Positions 26,011 to 37,034 of a stretch of 64,000 nucleotides of DNA are shown here, piece by piece. Location: positions 496,001 through 560,000 of the forward strand of contig NZ_BMDQ01000001.1 of the NCBI RefSeq assembly GCF_014635865.1, written 5' to 3'. The notes below the pieces were generated by a model, which worked only from the letters and a program-made list of their open reading frames with translations, ran no database searches and had not been told where the DNA came from. This DNA is from Winogradskyella haliclonae (GTDB lineage Bacteria; Bacteroidota; Bacteroidia; Flavobacteriales; Flavobacteriaceae). The translations under genes and the position numbers were made by a program. How positions within the stretch are numbered: position 1 is the first letter of the stretch; each line of letters begins with the position of its first letter.

Positions 26011-29000
26011 TTGAAGCCAACTTTTAAAATATTTAGTGCGTCTGCCGGTAGTGGTAAAACATATACGCTCGCTAAATCCTACATTAAACTTCTTATAGCT
26101 TCAAAAAATCAAGACCATTTTAAACATATTCTTGCTATCACATTTACCAACAAAGCTGTTGGCGAAATGAAAACAAGGATTATCGATATGCTAAAGCTTT
26201 TTTCTTCAAAAGAAAACTTAACGCATCAACATCCTATGTTTATAGAAATCAGTAAAGAACTTTCTATTAGTCCAGAGCAACTATTTGAACGTTCTAAAAA
26301 AGTTCTAAATAACATTACACATAATTATGGTGCTTTTGATATTTCAACCATTGATGGTTTTACACACCGTGTCATTAGGACTTTTGCTTTTGATTTAAAA
26401 CTCCCTATAAATTTTGAAGTAGAATTAGATCAAGATTATATGCTTACTAAGGCTATTGACGCACTAATCGCAAAAGCAGGGACTGATAAAGCATTAACTA
26501 AAACTCTTGTTGATTTTGCCATAGAAAAGGCGGATGATGATAAAAGTTGGGATATAAGCTATGATTTTAAAAAAACAGGAAGACTGCTTCTTAATGAAAA
26601 TGACTTACCGTACTTAAATGAGCTTAAAGAAAAAACTATAGATGACTTTAACGAGTTAAAAAAAGATCTATATAAAAAAACAACGCATCTTGCTAATCAA
26701 ATTGTAGAAGAAGCCACTTTAATCATAAATCTTATTGAAGAAGCTGGATTACAATTTGATGATTTTTCTGGTAGCTATCTACCAAAGCACTTTGAAAAAC
26801 TATCTAACGCCAACTTTAATGTAACTTTTGTAGCTAAGTGGCAAGAAGATTTAGAAAATAAAACACTCTACCCTAAACGTGTTCCAGAAAATATTGCATC
26901 AACAATTGAAGAGATACAACCCGCTATTGCAAGTGCCTTTAATAAGACAAAATCCTTGCTTATTGAACTTAAGTTCAATAAAGCAATTTACAAAAACATA
27001 ACGCCGCTTTCTGTAATAAATGCGTTACAAAAAGAACTTAATACTTTAAAAGAAGACGAAAACAAACTTCTTATATCAGAGTTTAATACCTTAATAAGTA
27101 ACGAAATAAAAAATCAGCCTACACCATTTATATATGAACGCTTGGGCGAGAAATTTCGTCACTATTTTGTAGATGAATTTCAAGATACATCCAAAATGCA
27201 ATGGGAGAATTTAATTCCCTTAATGGATAATGCATTATCGTCAACTCATGGCTCAGCAATGATAGTTGGTGATGCAAAACAGGCTATATATCGTTGGCGT
27301 GGTGGCGATGCGCAGCAGTTTATAAACCTATATGAAGGTGTTGAAAACCCTTTTCAGATAAATGCAGAGCTTAATAATCTTAATACCAACTATCGTAGTT
27401 ATAAGACTATTATTGATTTTAATAACTCCTTTTTTGACTTTATCTCAAATCAATTCTTTTCTAAAGAGGATTACAAATCTTTATATGAGGATGCAAAGCA
27501 AATAAGCTCTAAAAACCAAAGCGGATATGTTAACCTTTCCTTTTTAGATTTTGAAATCTCTGAGGATAGAAATGAAGCTTACATAAAAAAAACTTTTGAA
27601 ATCGTTAAGTCCTGCCTTGAAAAAGGCTATCAAAAGAAAGACATATGCATTTTGGTAAGAAAAAAGAAAGAAGGTATCGCTGTTTCTGATTATTTAACCC
27701 ATCAAAATATTAATATCACCTCTTCAGAAACACTACTGCTTACTAATTCACCTAAAGTCAATCTGCTTAATTTAGTTTTAGCTGTATTGATTAATCCAGA
27801 TGACCAAAAGTTGAGATTAGATATGCTTGATGGTATTTCAAAATTATTTAATATTGAGGACAAGCATCTCTTTTTTAAATCACATCTAAATCTATCAATA
27901 GAAGATTTATTCAAAGAATTAGTGCACGTAAGTGTACAGTTAGACTATAATAGTTTACTGCAAATGCCGCTTTATGAGATGGCTGAATGTTTAGTTAGAG
28001 GCTTGTCTCTATGTGAAAACGCATCCGATGCGTATGTACAATTTTATTTAGACACAGTTCTTGATTACAGTAATAAACAAACTCCAAATATCTTAGGGTT
28101 TTTAGAATTTTTTGAATCTAAAAAAGAAACTTTAAGTATCTCAACACCTACTACATTAGATGCCGTCTCTGTAATGACTATCCACAAATCCAAAGGGCTT
28201 GAGTTTCCTGTTGTTATATTCCCATTTGCTGACTTAGACATGTATCGTGAAATAGAACCAAAATCTTGGTTCCCTATAGAAAATCAAGATTTTTATGGTT
28301 TCAATTTTGCATTGATTAAATTTTCGAAAGACTTTCAGAATTTTGGCGAAAAAGGGCAAGACATTTTTAATGAGCATCAGTCCAAACTGGAGCTAGACAA
28401 TATTAATTTACTCTATGTAACTTTAACTAGGGCCATTGAGCAGTTATATATTGTTTCAAAAAAAGATATTAATAGTAAAGGCGCTATAAATGACAAAACC
28501 TATGCTGGTTTGCTTATTAAATATCTAATGCATTGTAATAAATGGGAAGATGATACGCTAGAATATTCATTTGGTTTACCAAATAACAAAACTGATAACG
28601 TTTTAAAGATAGTAGATACGGAAGACTACCGGTTCATATCTACCTCAAAAGAAACCCATAACCTTAAAATTATAACAAACTCCGGTGTTTTATGGGATAC
28701 CGAACAAGAACAAGCCATTGAACGCGGAAATCTAATACATCTCCTCATGTCTAAAATTAAAACCAAACATGATGTAGATTTTGCTATTGAGTCTCTTATA
28801 AATCTTGGGCAAATACAACGTCCTGAAATTGAAGAGCTAAAAAAAACAGTATTAGCAATAATTAACAATAATGAGATTTCAGAATATTTTAGCAGCAACT
28901 ATGACATCTATAATGAAAGAGACATTATTACCAAAGATGGGCTTTTTCTTAGACCAGATCGGCTAGCAATTAAAGACAAAAACGTTGTTATTATAGACTA

Positions 29001-29139
29001 CAAAACAGGTAATATAGATAAAAAATACGATATGCAATTGGACGCATATTCAAGAGTTTTAGTTGATATGGGTTTTCAAATTGAAAAAAAACTACTCGTT
29101 TATATAAACAAGAACATAGAAATTATTGAAGTTAAATAG
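26011..29139 (+). CDS. UvrD-type helicase with C-terminal nuclease, AddA/RecB-like
   Basis: It has 1042 residues and probably starts at TTG. Walker A is in [14 protein letters not shown] (residues 9-22), helicase motif II is [11 protein letters not shown] (about residue 389), an NYRS motif follows, and motif V/VI is in [14 protein letters not shown]. The C terminus carries a PD-(D/E)XK nuclease ([24 protein letters not shown]). This is the AddA layout for resecting double-strand breaks before RecA loading. A likely AddB partner lies at 33440, separated by kbl and two ompA genes. The kbl start lies 28 bases after the stop. Confidence 0.88.
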   Translation: MKPTFKIFSASAGSGKTYTLAKSYIKLLIASKNQDHFKHILAITFTNKAVGEMKTRIIDMLKLFSSKENLTHQHPMFIEISKELSISPEQLFERSKKVLNNITHNYGAFDISTIDGFTHRVIRTFAFDLKLPINFEVELDQDYMLTKAIDALIAKAGTDKALTKTLVDFAIEKADDDKSWDISYDFKKTGRLLLNENDLPYLNELKEKTIDDFNELKKDLYKKTTHLANQIVEEATLIINLIEEAGLQFDDFSGSYLPKHFEKLSNANFNVTFVAKWQEDLENKTLYPKRVPENIASTIEEIQPAIASAFNKTKSLLIELKFNKAIYKNITPLSVINALQKELNTLKEDENKLLISEFNTLISNEIKNQPTPFIYERLGEKFRHYFVDEFQDTSKMQWENLIPLMDNALSSTHGSAMIVGDAKQAIYRWRGGDAQQFINLYEGVENPFQINAELNNLNTNYRSYKTIIDFNNSFFDFISNQFFSKEDYKSLYEDAKQISSKNQSGYVNLSFLDFEISEDRNEAYIKKTFEIVKSCLEKGYQKKDICILVRKKKEGIAVSDYLTHQNINITSSETLLLTNSPKVNLLNLVLAVLINPDDQKLRLDMLDGISKLFNIEDKHLFFKSHLNLSIEDLFKELVHVSVQLDYNSLLQMPLYEMAECLVRGLSLCENASDAYVQFYLDTVLDYSNKQTPNILGFLEFFESKKETLSISTPTTLDAVSVMTIHKSKGLEFPVVIFPFADLDMYREIEPKSWFPIENQDFYGFNFALIKFSKDFQNFGEKGQDIFNEHQSKLELDNINLLYVTLTRAIEQLYIVSKKDINSKGAINDKTYAGLLIKYLMHCNKWEDDTLEYSFGLPNNKTDNVLKIVDTEDYRFISTSKETHNLKIITNSGVLWDTEQEQAIERGNLIHLLMSKIKTKHDVDFAIESLINLGQIQRPEIEELKKTVLAIINNNEISEYFSSNYDIYNERDIITKDGLFLRPDRLAIKDKNVVIIDYKTGNIDKKYDMQLDAYSRVLVDMGFQIEKKLLVYINKNIEIIEVK

Positions 29140-29167
29140 TAACTTTGAAAAAACTAAAAACGCAAAA

Positions 29168-30361
29168 ATGTACGGAGCAATAAAAGAACATCTTAGTAAA
29201 GAAATTGAAAACATAAAAGATGCTGGGTTATTTAAATCGGAGCGTATAATAACATCTGCTCAAGGTCCAGAAATAACATTAAACACAGGTCAAAAAGTAT
29301 TAAATTTTTGTGCCAATAATTACCTAGGCCTTTCATCTCACCCTGAGGTGGTGAAAGCTGCTCAAGATACAATGGATACACACGGGTTTGGTATGTCTTC
29401 TGTTAGGTTTATTTGTGGTACCCAAGACATTCATAAAGAACTAGAGCAAAAAATAGCAGATTTTTATGGTACTGAAGACACCATATTATATGCTGCAGCA
29501 TTTGATGCAAATGGAGGTGTTTTTGAACCTTTATTAGGAAAAGAAGATGCTATAATTTCTGATTCTTTAAATCATGCCTCTATAATAGATGGTGTAAGAT
29601 TATGTAAAGCTGCTAGGTATCGTTACCAAAATAATAATATGACTGAGCTAGAAGCAAAGCTTATTGAAGCCAATGAAAATGGTGCTCGACATAAAATTAT
29701 AGTTACAGATGGTGTGTTTTCTATGGATGGTTTGGTCGCACCTCTAGACAAGATTTGTGATTTAGCTGATAAATATGACGCGATGGTTATGATTGACGAG
29801 TGTCATGCCACCGGTTTCATTGGAGAAACCGGAATAGGAACTCTTGAAGCAAAAGGTGTTTTGGGTCGCATAGATATCATTACTGGAACACTAGGTAAGG
29901 CATTGGGAGGAGCTATGGGGGGATATACAACTGCAAAAAAAGAAATTATTGAAATTTTAAGACAACGCTCTAGACCTTATTTATTCTCAAATTCCTTAGC
30001 GCCTGCAATTGTTGGCGCGTCTATAAAGGTGTTCGATATGCTCTCTGGAGATACTTCTCTAAGAGATAAATTAGAATCAAATACAACTTATTTTAAGTCC
30101 GGACTTAAAAAAGCTGGTTTTGATATTATAGATGGAGATTCGGCCATTGTTCCTGTTATGCTATATGATGCAAAATTATCTCAAACCATGGCTAATATGT
30201 TATTAGAAGAAGGTATTTACGTAATTGGTTTCTTTTTTCCTGTTGTACCTAAAGAAAAGGCAAGGATAAGAGTACAACTTTCGGCAGCACATGAAAAAGA
30301 ACATTTAGATAAAGCTATAGGCGCATTTGTTAAAGTGGGGAAACAATTAGAAATAATATAA
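29168..30361 (+). CDS. kbl: Glycine C-acetyltransferase (2-amino-3-ketobutyrate CoA ligase)
   Basis: This PLP enzyme joins glycine and acetyl-CoA with threonine breakdown through 2-amino-3-oxobutyrate. From the ATG at 29168 it has 397 residues, the normal family length; an ATG at 29126 in the same frame would add 14 residues and overlap the helicase gene, so I prefer 29168. The PLP lysine is in [33 protein letters not shown] holds the PLP-pyridine Asp and a conserved His. Related 8-amino-7-oxononanoate synthase (BioF) is the main alternative, but the length and sequence style fit Kbl. Confidence 0.9.
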   Translation: MYGAIKEHLSKEIENIKDAGLFKSERIITSAQGPEITLNTGQKVLNFCANNYLGLSSHPEVVKAAQDTMDTHGFGMSSVRFICGTQDIHKELEQKIADFYGTEDTILYAAAFDANGGVFEPLLGKEDAIISDSLNHASIIDGVRLCKAARYRYQNNNMTELEAKLIEANENGARHKIIVTDGVFSMDGLVAPLDKICDLADKYDAMVMIDECHATGFIGETGIGTLEAKGVLGRIDIITGTLGKALGGAMGGYTTAKKEIIEILRQRSRPYLFSNSLAPAIVGASIKVFDMLSGDTSLRDKLESNTTYFKSGLKKAGFDIIDGDSAIVPVMLYDAKLSQTMANMLLEEGIYVIGFFFPVVPKEKARIRVQLSAAHEKEHLDKAIGAFVKVGKQLEII

Positions 30362-30407
30362 ATTCTTTAGAATGTCTTTATTTAAAGGCATTATATCAAT
30401 ATTTTTA

Positions 30408-30415
30408 TATATTTG
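30408..30415 (+). promoter_or_regulatory. -7 box (TATATTTG) for the first ompA gene
   Basis: This is an exact TAnnTTTG match 70 bases before the ATG at 30485. The leader would be about 65 bases, long for this window. Confidence 0.5.
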
Positions 30416-30484
30416 TCTTTGTTAATAATATTTAACAACTTACATTTGCTAACAATTAACACTTAAAATTAAATTATTTAGAAT

Positions 30485-31876
30485 ATGAAAAATCTTAGCA
30501 GATTATTATTTGTAGCTGTGCTTTTAGCTAGCTTTAGCACTGCTAACGCTCAGGACAAAAACAACCCTTGGGCTTTTAGTATTGGTACCAACGCAGTTGA
30601 TTTTTATCCTGTAGGGGAAGATATTCCTCAAGGAGACTTTTTAGATGAATTCTTCAATGCTAATGACCATTGGAATGTTTTACCTTTTCTTTCTAGAATT
30701 TCAGTTTCCAGATATATAGATGATGGTTTTACTTTTACTGTTGCGGGTAGTTTAAATAAAATCAACAAGTTTGGATCAAATGTTGATCTTGTAACTGGTG
30801 AGGAAACAACTAATAGATTACCTGATTTAGATTATTATGCCGTTGATGGTACTGTCTCTTATAGTTTTATGAGTTTAATAAACTCAAATAAGATTGACCC
30901 TTATTTAGGTGTTGGTGGTGGTTATACTTGGGTAGATGATATTGGTGCTGGTACTTTAAATGGTACTTTGGGATTAAATTATTGGATATCTGATAAAGTT
31001 GCATTAAACCTACAAACTTCATATAAGCACTCATTTGAAGATAGGTTAGCTAAACATTTTCAACATTCTGCTGGTGTCACTTTTAAATTTGGAGGTGTAG
31101 ATACTGATGGTGATGGCATATATGACCACGAAGATGCTTGCCCAGAAGAGGCTGGTTTAGAGGCTTTTAATGGTTGTCCAGATTCTGATAACGATGGTAT
31201 CGAAGATTCTAAAGATGATTGTCCTAACGAAGCTGGTTTAGCTGAGTTTAACGGTTGTCCTGATTCTGATGGTGACGGTGTTGTAGATGGAAGTGACAAA
31301 TGCCCTACTGTTCCTGGCCTTAAGTCTTTAGCTGGTTGTCCAGATGCTGATGGTGATGGTATTGCTGATGGTGATGATGGTTGTCCTAACGAAGCAGGTC
31401 CTTCTGCTAACAATGGATGCCCATACAAAGATAAAGATGGAGACGGTGTATTAGATAAGGATGATAAGTGTCCAGATGTTGCAGGTACTGTAGCTAATGA
31501 CGGTTGTCCAGAAATTACTGAAACAGAAAAAGCACAATTAAACGAATATGCTAAGACAATATTGTTTGATACAGGTAAATCTTCTATCAAAGATGAATCT
31601 AAGCAAGTATTAGCAGATATCATTGCTATCTTAAACAAGTACCCTGACGCTAAGTTTACAGTTGAAGGCCATACTGATAGTGTTGGTTCTGCCAAATTAA
31701 ATACTAGATTATCTGAAGAAAGAGCAGCTTCTGTTAAGGATTATTTAGTTGCTAATGGTGTAGATCAATTTAGATTATCTTCTAAAGGATATGGTGAAGA
31801 CAAACCTATCGCTGATAACAAAACAAGAGCAGGAAGAAAACAAAACAGAAGAGTTGAGATTAACTTAGCTAACTAG
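30485..31876 (+). CDS. OmpA family protein with thrombospondin type 3 repeats (copy 1)
   Basis: It has 463 residues. A signal peptide (1-22, ending ANAQ) is followed by an eight-stranded-type beta-barrel (about residues 25-195), then five to six Asp-rich calcium-binding thrombospondin type 3 repeats (about residues 200-335; pattern DSDGDGI..D.CP...G...GCP), and a C-terminal OmpA peptidoglycan-binding domain ([33 protein letters not shown]). It probably anchors the outer membrane to the wall. The neighbouring 31983 gene is a close paralogue with the same order of domains. A very strong terminator follows. Confidence 0.93.
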   Translation: MKNLSRLLFVAVLLASFSTANAQDKNNPWAFSIGTNAVDFYPVGEDIPQGDFLDEFFNANDHWNVLPFLSRISVSRYIDDGFTFTVAGSLNKINKFGSNVDLVTGEETTNRLPDLDYYAVDGTVSYSFMSLINSNKIDPYLGVGGGYTWVDDIGAGTLNGTLGLNYWISDKVALNLQTSYKHSFEDRLAKHFQHSAGVTFKFGGVDTDGDGIYDHEDACPEEAGLEAFNGCPDSDNDGIEDSKDDCPNEAGLAEFNGCPDSDGDGVVDGSDKCPTVPGLKSLAGCPDADGDGIADGDDGCPNEAGPSANNGCPYKDKDGDGVLDKDDKCPDVAGTVANDGCPEITETEKAQLNEYAKTILFDTGKSSIKDESKQVLADIIAILNKYPDAKFTVEGHTDSVGSAKLNTRLSEERAASVKDYLVANGVDQFRLSSKGYGEDKPIADNKTRAGRKQNRRVEINLAN

Positions 31877-31889
31877 GTTTTTGTTTAAC

Positions 31890-31943
31890 AATATATAATA
31901 AAAAAACGCTTCGGGTTTCCGAAGCGTTTTTTTATTATATATT
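31890..31943 (+). terminator. Very long perfect hairpin terminator after ompA copy 1
   Basis: A 25-base-pair perfect stem with the core ACGCTTCGG / CCGAAGCGT and a GTTT loop, flanked by A and T runs. The GC core is the same as in the terminator after ompA copy 2. It could also work on the minus strand. Confidence 0.92.
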
Positions 31944-31982
31944 TATGCTTTATTGAAAATAAACAAATTAAGTTTAAAATTT

Positions 31983-33377
31983 ATGGGGGATATTTATAAA
32001 CTAATTTTGGCTATACTACTTTTTACAAGTATAAATACAACACAAGCGCAAGACCAAAATAACCCATGGGCTTTAAGCCTTGGTGTAAATGCTGTAGATT
32101 ACTATCCTGTTGGGCAACCTGATCCGCAGGGTGATTTATTTGATGAGTTTTTTAATGCTACTGATCACTGGAATATATTTCCATTTTTTTCGAGAATAGA
32201 GCTTTCAAGACATTGGACAGGTGGTCTTAGTTTTTCTGCAATTGGTTCATTTAATAAGATAAATAAATTTGGAACCAATGTTAATTATTCTACTGGAGAA
32301 GAAACAACAAATGAAGTTGATGATTTAACATACTATTCTATAGACGGTGCAATTAATTACAGCCTTATGGATTTGTTTAATTCAAATAGAATTGATCCAT
32401 ACATAAGTGGTGGTGGTGGTTATACCTGGTTGAATAAAATAGGTTCTGGTACCTTAAATGCATCCATAGGTATGAGGTATTGGTTTTCTGAAAAGTTTGC
32501 TTTTAATCTTCAAAGCACTTACAAACATGTTTTTGAAGTTTATGGATTTAGACACTTTCAACATTCTGCTTCTATAACTTACAAATACGGAGGTGTTTCA
32601 GACACAGATCGTGATGGTATATATGATGATAAAGATGCTTGTCCTGAAGAGCCAGGTTTGGCTATATACAATGGCTGTCCTGATTCTGATGGAGATGGTA
32701 TTGAAGATTCTGTAGATGAATGTCCTGATACAACAGGTTTAGCCGAGTTTAATGGTTGTCCAGACTCTGATGGCGATGGTATTGCAGATAAGAATGATAA
32801 ATGTCCAACTGTTGCTGGGCTTAAGTCTCTAATGGGCTGTCCAGATTCTGATGGCGATGGTTTAACCGATAAACAAGATAAATGCCCAACTACAGCTGGT
32901 CCTTCGGCTAATGCTGGTTGTCCGTGGCCCGACAGAGATAATGATGGGGTGTTTGATAAAGATGATAGATGTCCGAATGAAAAGGGTATCGTAGAAAATA
33001 ATGGTTGTCCAAAAATTACTGAGCAAGACAAAGAGCTTCTTAATAAGTACGCTAAGACCATACTGTTTTCTCCTGGTAGATCAGATATAAGAGAAGAATC
33101 AAAAGAAATTTTATCAGATATTATTGAAATACTTAAGAGTAATCCAGATGCTAAATTTACTATTGATGGTCATACAGATAGTATAGGGTCAGACTTACTA
33201 AATCTACGTTTATCGCAAGAAAGAGCCGATTCGGTAAAACAATATTTAGTTGCTAACGGTATTAAAGATTCTAGATTGACATCAAGAGGTTTTGGTGAAG
33301 AGAAGCCTATAGCTACAAACTTTTACAAAGACGGAAGGCGAAAAAATAGAAGAGTAGAAATTAATTTGTCTAATTAA
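31983..33377 (+). CDS. OmpA family protein with thrombospondin type 3 repeats (copy 2)
   Basis: It has 464 residues from the ATG at 31983; a TTG ten codons earlier is less likely because it would put polar residues before the signal peptide. The order is the same as in copy 1: signal peptide ending TQAQ, beta-barrel, Asp-rich thrombospondin type 3 repeats ([11 protein letters not shown] and similar), and an OmpA C-terminal domain ([20 protein letters not shown]). It is a tandem duplication of the preceding gene, diverged throughout. A -7-like TATATTTA overlaps the tail of the preceding terminator. Confidence 0.92.
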   Translation: MGDIYKLILAILLFTSINTTQAQDQNNPWALSLGVNAVDYYPVGQPDPQGDLFDEFFNATDHWNIFPFFSRIELSRHWTGGLSFSAIGSFNKINKFGTNVNYSTGEETTNEVDDLTYYSIDGAINYSLMDLFNSNRIDPYISGGGGYTWLNKIGSGTLNASIGMRYWFSEKFAFNLQSTYKHVFEVYGFRHFQHSASITYKYGGVSDTDRDGIYDDKDACPEEPGLAIYNGCPDSDGDGIEDSVDECPDTTGLAEFNGCPDSDGDGIADKNDKCPTVAGLKSLMGCPDSDGDGLTDKQDKCPTTAGPSANAGCPWPDRDNDGVFDKDDRCPNEKGIVENNGCPKITEQDKELLNKYAKTILFSPGRSDIREESKEILSDIIEILKSNPDAKFTIDGHTDSIGSDLLNLRLSQERADSVKQYLVANGIKDSRLTSRGFGEEKPIATNFYKDGRRKNRRVEINLSN

Positions 33378-33399
33378 TTTCTTCAGTATAAAATCTCAT

Positions 33400-33427
33400 A
33401 AAACGCTTCGGATATCCGAAGCGTTTT
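33400..33427 (+). terminator. Terminator after ompA copy 2
   Basis: AAACGCTTCGGAT and ATCCGAAGCGTTT form a 13-base-pair inverted repeat followed by a T run. It shares the CGCTTCGG/CCGAAGCG core with the terminator of copy 1. It ends 12 bases before the next gene. Confidence 0.92.
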
Positions 33428-33439
33428 TTATTTTTAGCT

Positions 33440-36184
33440 ATGCCAACTTTTATAACTGATGTTTTACAAGATTTAAAATCCAAGCATCTGGATTTTTCAG
33501 AAATTATATTTGTTCTACCAAGTAAAAGAGCTGGTGTATTCCTTAAAAGTCAACTTCATAATTATATTGAGAAAACCTCTTTCTCCCCTTCAATACAAAG
33601 CATTGAAGATTTTGTGCAGGATTTATCTCAACTAAAACAAGTAAAAGGTATTGAATTGCTCTTTCAGTTTTATGATTCCTATAAAACTATAACACCAGAA
33701 GAAAACATTGAACCTTTTGATTCTTTTTCTAAATGGGCGCAGGTACTGATTCAAGATTTTAACGAGATTGACAGATACCTTATCTCTTCTAATGCCATTT
33801 TTGATTACTTAGGCGCTATTCAAGAGCTAAATCATTGGTCATTACAAGAAAATAAAACAGAACTGACTTCAAATTATTTAACCTTTTGGCAAAGTCTAAA
33901 CACATACTATAATCAATTTGTAAATGACTTAATAAAAAAAGAAAGTGCTTATCAAGGCTTAATATATAGGGAAGCAACAGAACATATTGAAGCATATATT
34001 CAAAACACAAATAAGACTCATGTTTTTTTAGGTTTTAATGCCTTAAATACGGCCGAAGAAAGAATAATTCAAGAGTTACTTCAAAACAACTTAGCTTATA
34101 TCTATTGGAACATAGATTCTCATTTTATTAATGACCAAATCCATAGCGCTGGTTACTTTGCCCGGCAGCATAAACAAAATTGGTCTTTCTACAGGCAAAA
34201 TGATTTTAACTGGACAAGTTCTGTTTACAGAGAAGAAAAAAATATAAATGTAATTGGCTGCCCTAAATCTGTTGGGCAAAGCAAATATGTAGGGCATCTT
34301 ATAACAACGCTTTTGCAACAATCTCAAGGCCTTAATAATACCGCTATAGTTTTAGGAGATGAAACGCTATTAACTCCAATGTTAAATTCACTACCTAATG
34401 GTATAGAGGCTGTAAATGTTACAATGGGCTTAACTCTAAAATCTGTACCTCTTGCGGCATTGTTTGAGGAACTCTTTAGAATGCATAAGCTAAACTCTAA
34501 ACGCTATTATTTTAAGGACATCATCAATATACTATCAAATCAAATGACACAATATCTACTTGTGTCTAGTGATAAAATCATCCAAAGCATTCGGCATAAT
34601 AACATTACTTATTTAACTGCAGATGAGCTTTTAAACTTAGCCGATGATAGCGATATAAACGTTCTAAGCTTACTCTTTGGAGATTGGGAAACCTCAATAT
34701 CTAATAACATTAAGAATTGCCTTAAACTTATATTTAAAATTAAAAACACATTAGACCATTTAAAATCAAAAAAACACTTAGAGTTAGAATACTTATATCG
34801 TTTTAATGTGCTTTTTAATGAACTTGCAAATTTAAACACTACTTATGGTTATATAAAAGATGTTTCGACCTTACACAGTGTCTATAAAGAACTCCTAAAT
34901 ACAGAAACCTTAGACTTTCAAGGAGAGCCTCTTGATGGCCTACAGATTATGGGGATGCTAGAATCTCGCGTTCTTGATTTTGAAACCGTAATCATTACAT
35001 CAGTAAATGAAGGTATTCTCCCAGGCGGAAAAACCAACAATTCCTTTATTCCTTTTGATGTAAAAATCGAAAATAATCTACCCACTTTTAAAGAAAAAGA
35101 TGCGGTATATACCTATCACTTTTATAGTTTGATACAACGAGCAAAAAATATATACTTACTATACAATACAGAAGTCGACGCACTAAAAGGTGGAGAAAAA
35201 AGTAGGTTTATTACACAACTCGAGGTTGAGGGCATTCATGATATAAAACACAAAATTGTTTCTCCAAATGTTCCTAAAATTGAAGAAACACTTACTATAG
35301 TTAAAAAAACAAATGACGTCGTTGAAAGGCTTAAAGAGATAGCCGCAAAAGGATTTTCGCCATCATCACTTACCAATTATATCAGAAACCCAATAGATTT
35401 CTATTTCGAGAAAGTTTTGGGTGTTAAAAATGCTGAAGAAGTTGAAGAAACTGTTGCTGCAAACACGCTAGGAACAGTTATACATAATACTTTGGAGGAC
35501 TTTTATAAACCACTTGAAGGCAAACACCTAACACTTTCTCATTTAGAAAGTATGAAAGGTCTAATTGACAAAACAATAGCGCATCATTTTGCCGCCACAT
35601 ACAAAAAAGGCGATATCACAAAAGGAAAAAACCTAATCAGTTTTGAAATTGCCAAACGTTATATTTCAAATTTTTTAACTACTGAAATAGAAGTATTAAA
35701 AGCTGGAAATTCAATAAAAATAATTGCTATTGAAGTAGAAAGTCATGTGTCAATTGATATCCCTGAAATAGCCTTTCCTGTAACTATTACTGGTAAAGTA
35801 GACCGCGTTGACGAATTAAATGGAAAAATCCGTGTCATTGACTATAAATCAGGGAAAGTAGAGCAACATATGGTTGAGATTGTAGATTGGGATTTACTCA
35901 ATACTGATTATGACAAATACAGCAAGTCGTTTCAAATTTTGTGTTATGCTTATATGCTAACACAACAAGACATTGTACAGTTCCCTCTTGAGGCTGGTAT
36001 TATATCTTTTAAAAATCTAAAACAAGGGCTTTTAAAATTTGCTGAAAAAGAGTCCGTATATAGCAGAAAGAAAAATCACTTAATCTCTGAGGAAACACTT
36101 CAGAATTTTGAAACTCAACTTAAGTCTCTTATTATAGAAATCTGTAACCCTGATATTGACTTTACTGAAAAAGAACTTAGATAA
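33440..36184 (+). CDS. PD-(D/E)XK nuclease family protein, AddB-like
   Basis: It has 914 residues. The N-terminal half resembles an inactivated helicase (IIFVLPSKRAGVFLKSQL near residue 24 is a motif I region without a proper Walker A). The C-terminal half holds a PD-(D/E)XK nuclease with ITGKVDRVDE and VIDYKSGKV; the SPSSLTNYIRNPIDFYFEKVL block matches AddB-type nucleases. It likely pairs with the AddA-like protein at 26011 for double-strand break resection. It has a short leader, with a -7-like box at the end of the previous terminator. It overlaps the following hydrolase gene by one base. Confidence 0.82.
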   Translation: MPTFITDVLQDLKSKHLDFSEIIFVLPSKRAGVFLKSQLHNYIEKTSFSPSIQSIEDFVQDLSQLKQVKGIELLFQFYDSYKTITPEENIEPFDSFSKWAQVLIQDFNEIDRYLISSNAIFDYLGAIQELNHWSLQENKTELTSNYLTFWQSLNTYYNQFVNDLIKKESAYQGLIYREATEHIEAYIQNTNKTHVFLGFNALNTAEERIIQELLQNNLAYIYWNIDSHFINDQIHSAGYFARQHKQNWSFYRQNDFNWTSSVYREEKNINVIGCPKSVGQSKYVGHLITTLLQQSQGLNNTAIVLGDETLLTPMLNSLPNGIEAVNVTMGLTLKSVPLAALFEELFRMHKLNSKRYYFKDIINILSNQMTQYLLVSSDKIIQSIRHNNITYLTADELLNLADDSDINVLSLLFGDWETSISNNIKNCLKLIFKIKNTLDHLKSKKHLELEYLYRFNVLFNELANLNTTYGYIKDVSTLHSVYKELLNTETLDFQGEPLDGLQIMGMLESRVLDFETVIITSVNEGILPGGKTNNSFIPFDVKIENNLPTFKEKDAVYTYHFYSLIQRAKNIYLLYNTEVDALKGGEKSRFITQLEVEGIHDIKHKIVSPNVPKIEETLTIVKKTNDVVERLKEIAAKGFSPSSLTNYIRNPIDFYFEKVLGVKNAEEVEETVAANTLGTVIHNTLEDFYKPLEGKHLTLSHLESMKGLIDKTIAHHFAATYKKGDITKGKNLISFEIAKRYISNFLTTEIEVLKAGNSIKIIAIEVESHVSIDIPEIAFPVTITGKVDRVDELNGKIRVIDYKSGKVEQHMVEIVDWDLLNTDYDKYSKSFQILCYAYMLTQQDIVQFPLEAGIISFKNLKQGLLKFAEKESVYSRKKNHLISEETLQNFETQLKSLIIEICNPDIDFTEKELR

Positions 36185-37023
36185 TGCATATTGAAAAAAA
36201 CATCGTTCTACAGCACGACAATCAAAAACCAATTGTTATAGATACGTTTTGTAATCTTAAATTACAAAATCAGCCTATAGTTATTTTTTGTCATGGCTAC
36301 AAAGGTTTTAAAGATTGGGGTGCATGGGACATTATGGCAAAATCAATTGCAGATGCTGGATTTTGCTTTGTAAAATTCAACTTTTCTCATAATGGAGGAA
36401 CAGTTGAAAGCCCTATAGATTTTCCAGACTTAGAGGCTTTTGGCAATAATAACTATACCAAAGAATTAGATGATTTAGGTGATGTTATAGACTGGACAAC
36501 TAAATCTTTTTATAGTAATGGTGCTGTAAATACTTCTAAAATCTACCTCATTGGTCATAGTCGTGGTGGTGGTATTGCTATCTTAAAAACAGCTGAAGAC
36601 TCAAGAGTCAAAAAGTTGGTAACACTAGCTAGTGTTTGCGATTTTGAAAAACGTACCGCTACTATCGGCAACTTAGACCAATGGAAAAAAGATGGTGTCA
36701 AATATGTAACTAATGGCAGAACAAAACAGCAAATGCCACATTACTACCAATTCTATGAAGATTTTGTTGAGAATAAAGAGCGTTTAAATATTAAATCTGC
36801 TTGTAAAGCTATTAAAGTCCCTCAACTCATTATTCACGGTGATGCAGATACTTCAATTCATGTCGAAGAAGCTAAAAATATACATCAATGGGCTACAAAT
36901 AGTCAGCTAAAAATTATTAAAAATGCCAATCATGTGTTTAATGTGAAGCATCCTTGGGTGGAAACATATATTTCTAAGCAACTAGCAGAAGTTGTATCAG
37001 AGATAATTAACTTTATAAAGTAA
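36184..37023 (+). CDS. Alpha/beta hydrolase
   Basis: It has 279 residues and no signal peptide. The nucleophile elbow is GHSRGGG (about residues 121-127; GxSxG), the oxyanion region is FCHGYKGFKDWG, the acid is probably in IIHGDADTSI and the His in NANHVFN. It resembles BAAT/acyl-hydrolase-like cytoplasmic esterases of unknown substrate. It is coupled to the AddB-like gene by a one-base overlap (TAATG), which is a genomic rather than functional link. Confidence 0.88.
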   Translation: MHIEKNIVLQHDNQKPIVIDTFCNLKLQNQPIVIFCHGYKGFKDWGAWDIMAKSIADAGFCFVKFNFSHNGGTVESPIDFPDLEAFGNNNYTKELDDLGDVIDWTTKSFYSNGAVNTSKIYLIGHSRGGGIAILKTAEDSRVKKLVTLASVCDFEKRTATIGNLDQWKKDGVKYVTNGRTKQQMPHYYQFYEDFVENKERLNIKSACKAIKVPQLIIHGDADTSIHVEEAKNIHQWATNSQLKIIKNANHVFNVKHPWVETYISKQLAEVVSEIINFIK

Positions 37024-37034
37024 TGTCCTCAATT

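Noticed and set aside
29126-29168. Upstream ATG for kbl
   Set aside because: It overlaps the helicase gene and makes the protein longer than the normal 397-residue family length.
31953-31983. TTG start for ompA copy 2
   Set aside because: It would add a polar stretch before the signal peptide; the ATG at 31983 matches the start of copy 1.
31060-33061. Long antisense reading frames over both ompA genes
   Set aside because: They mirror the Asp-rich thrombospondin type 3 repeats of the sense genes and are Ser/Pro repeats without independent support.
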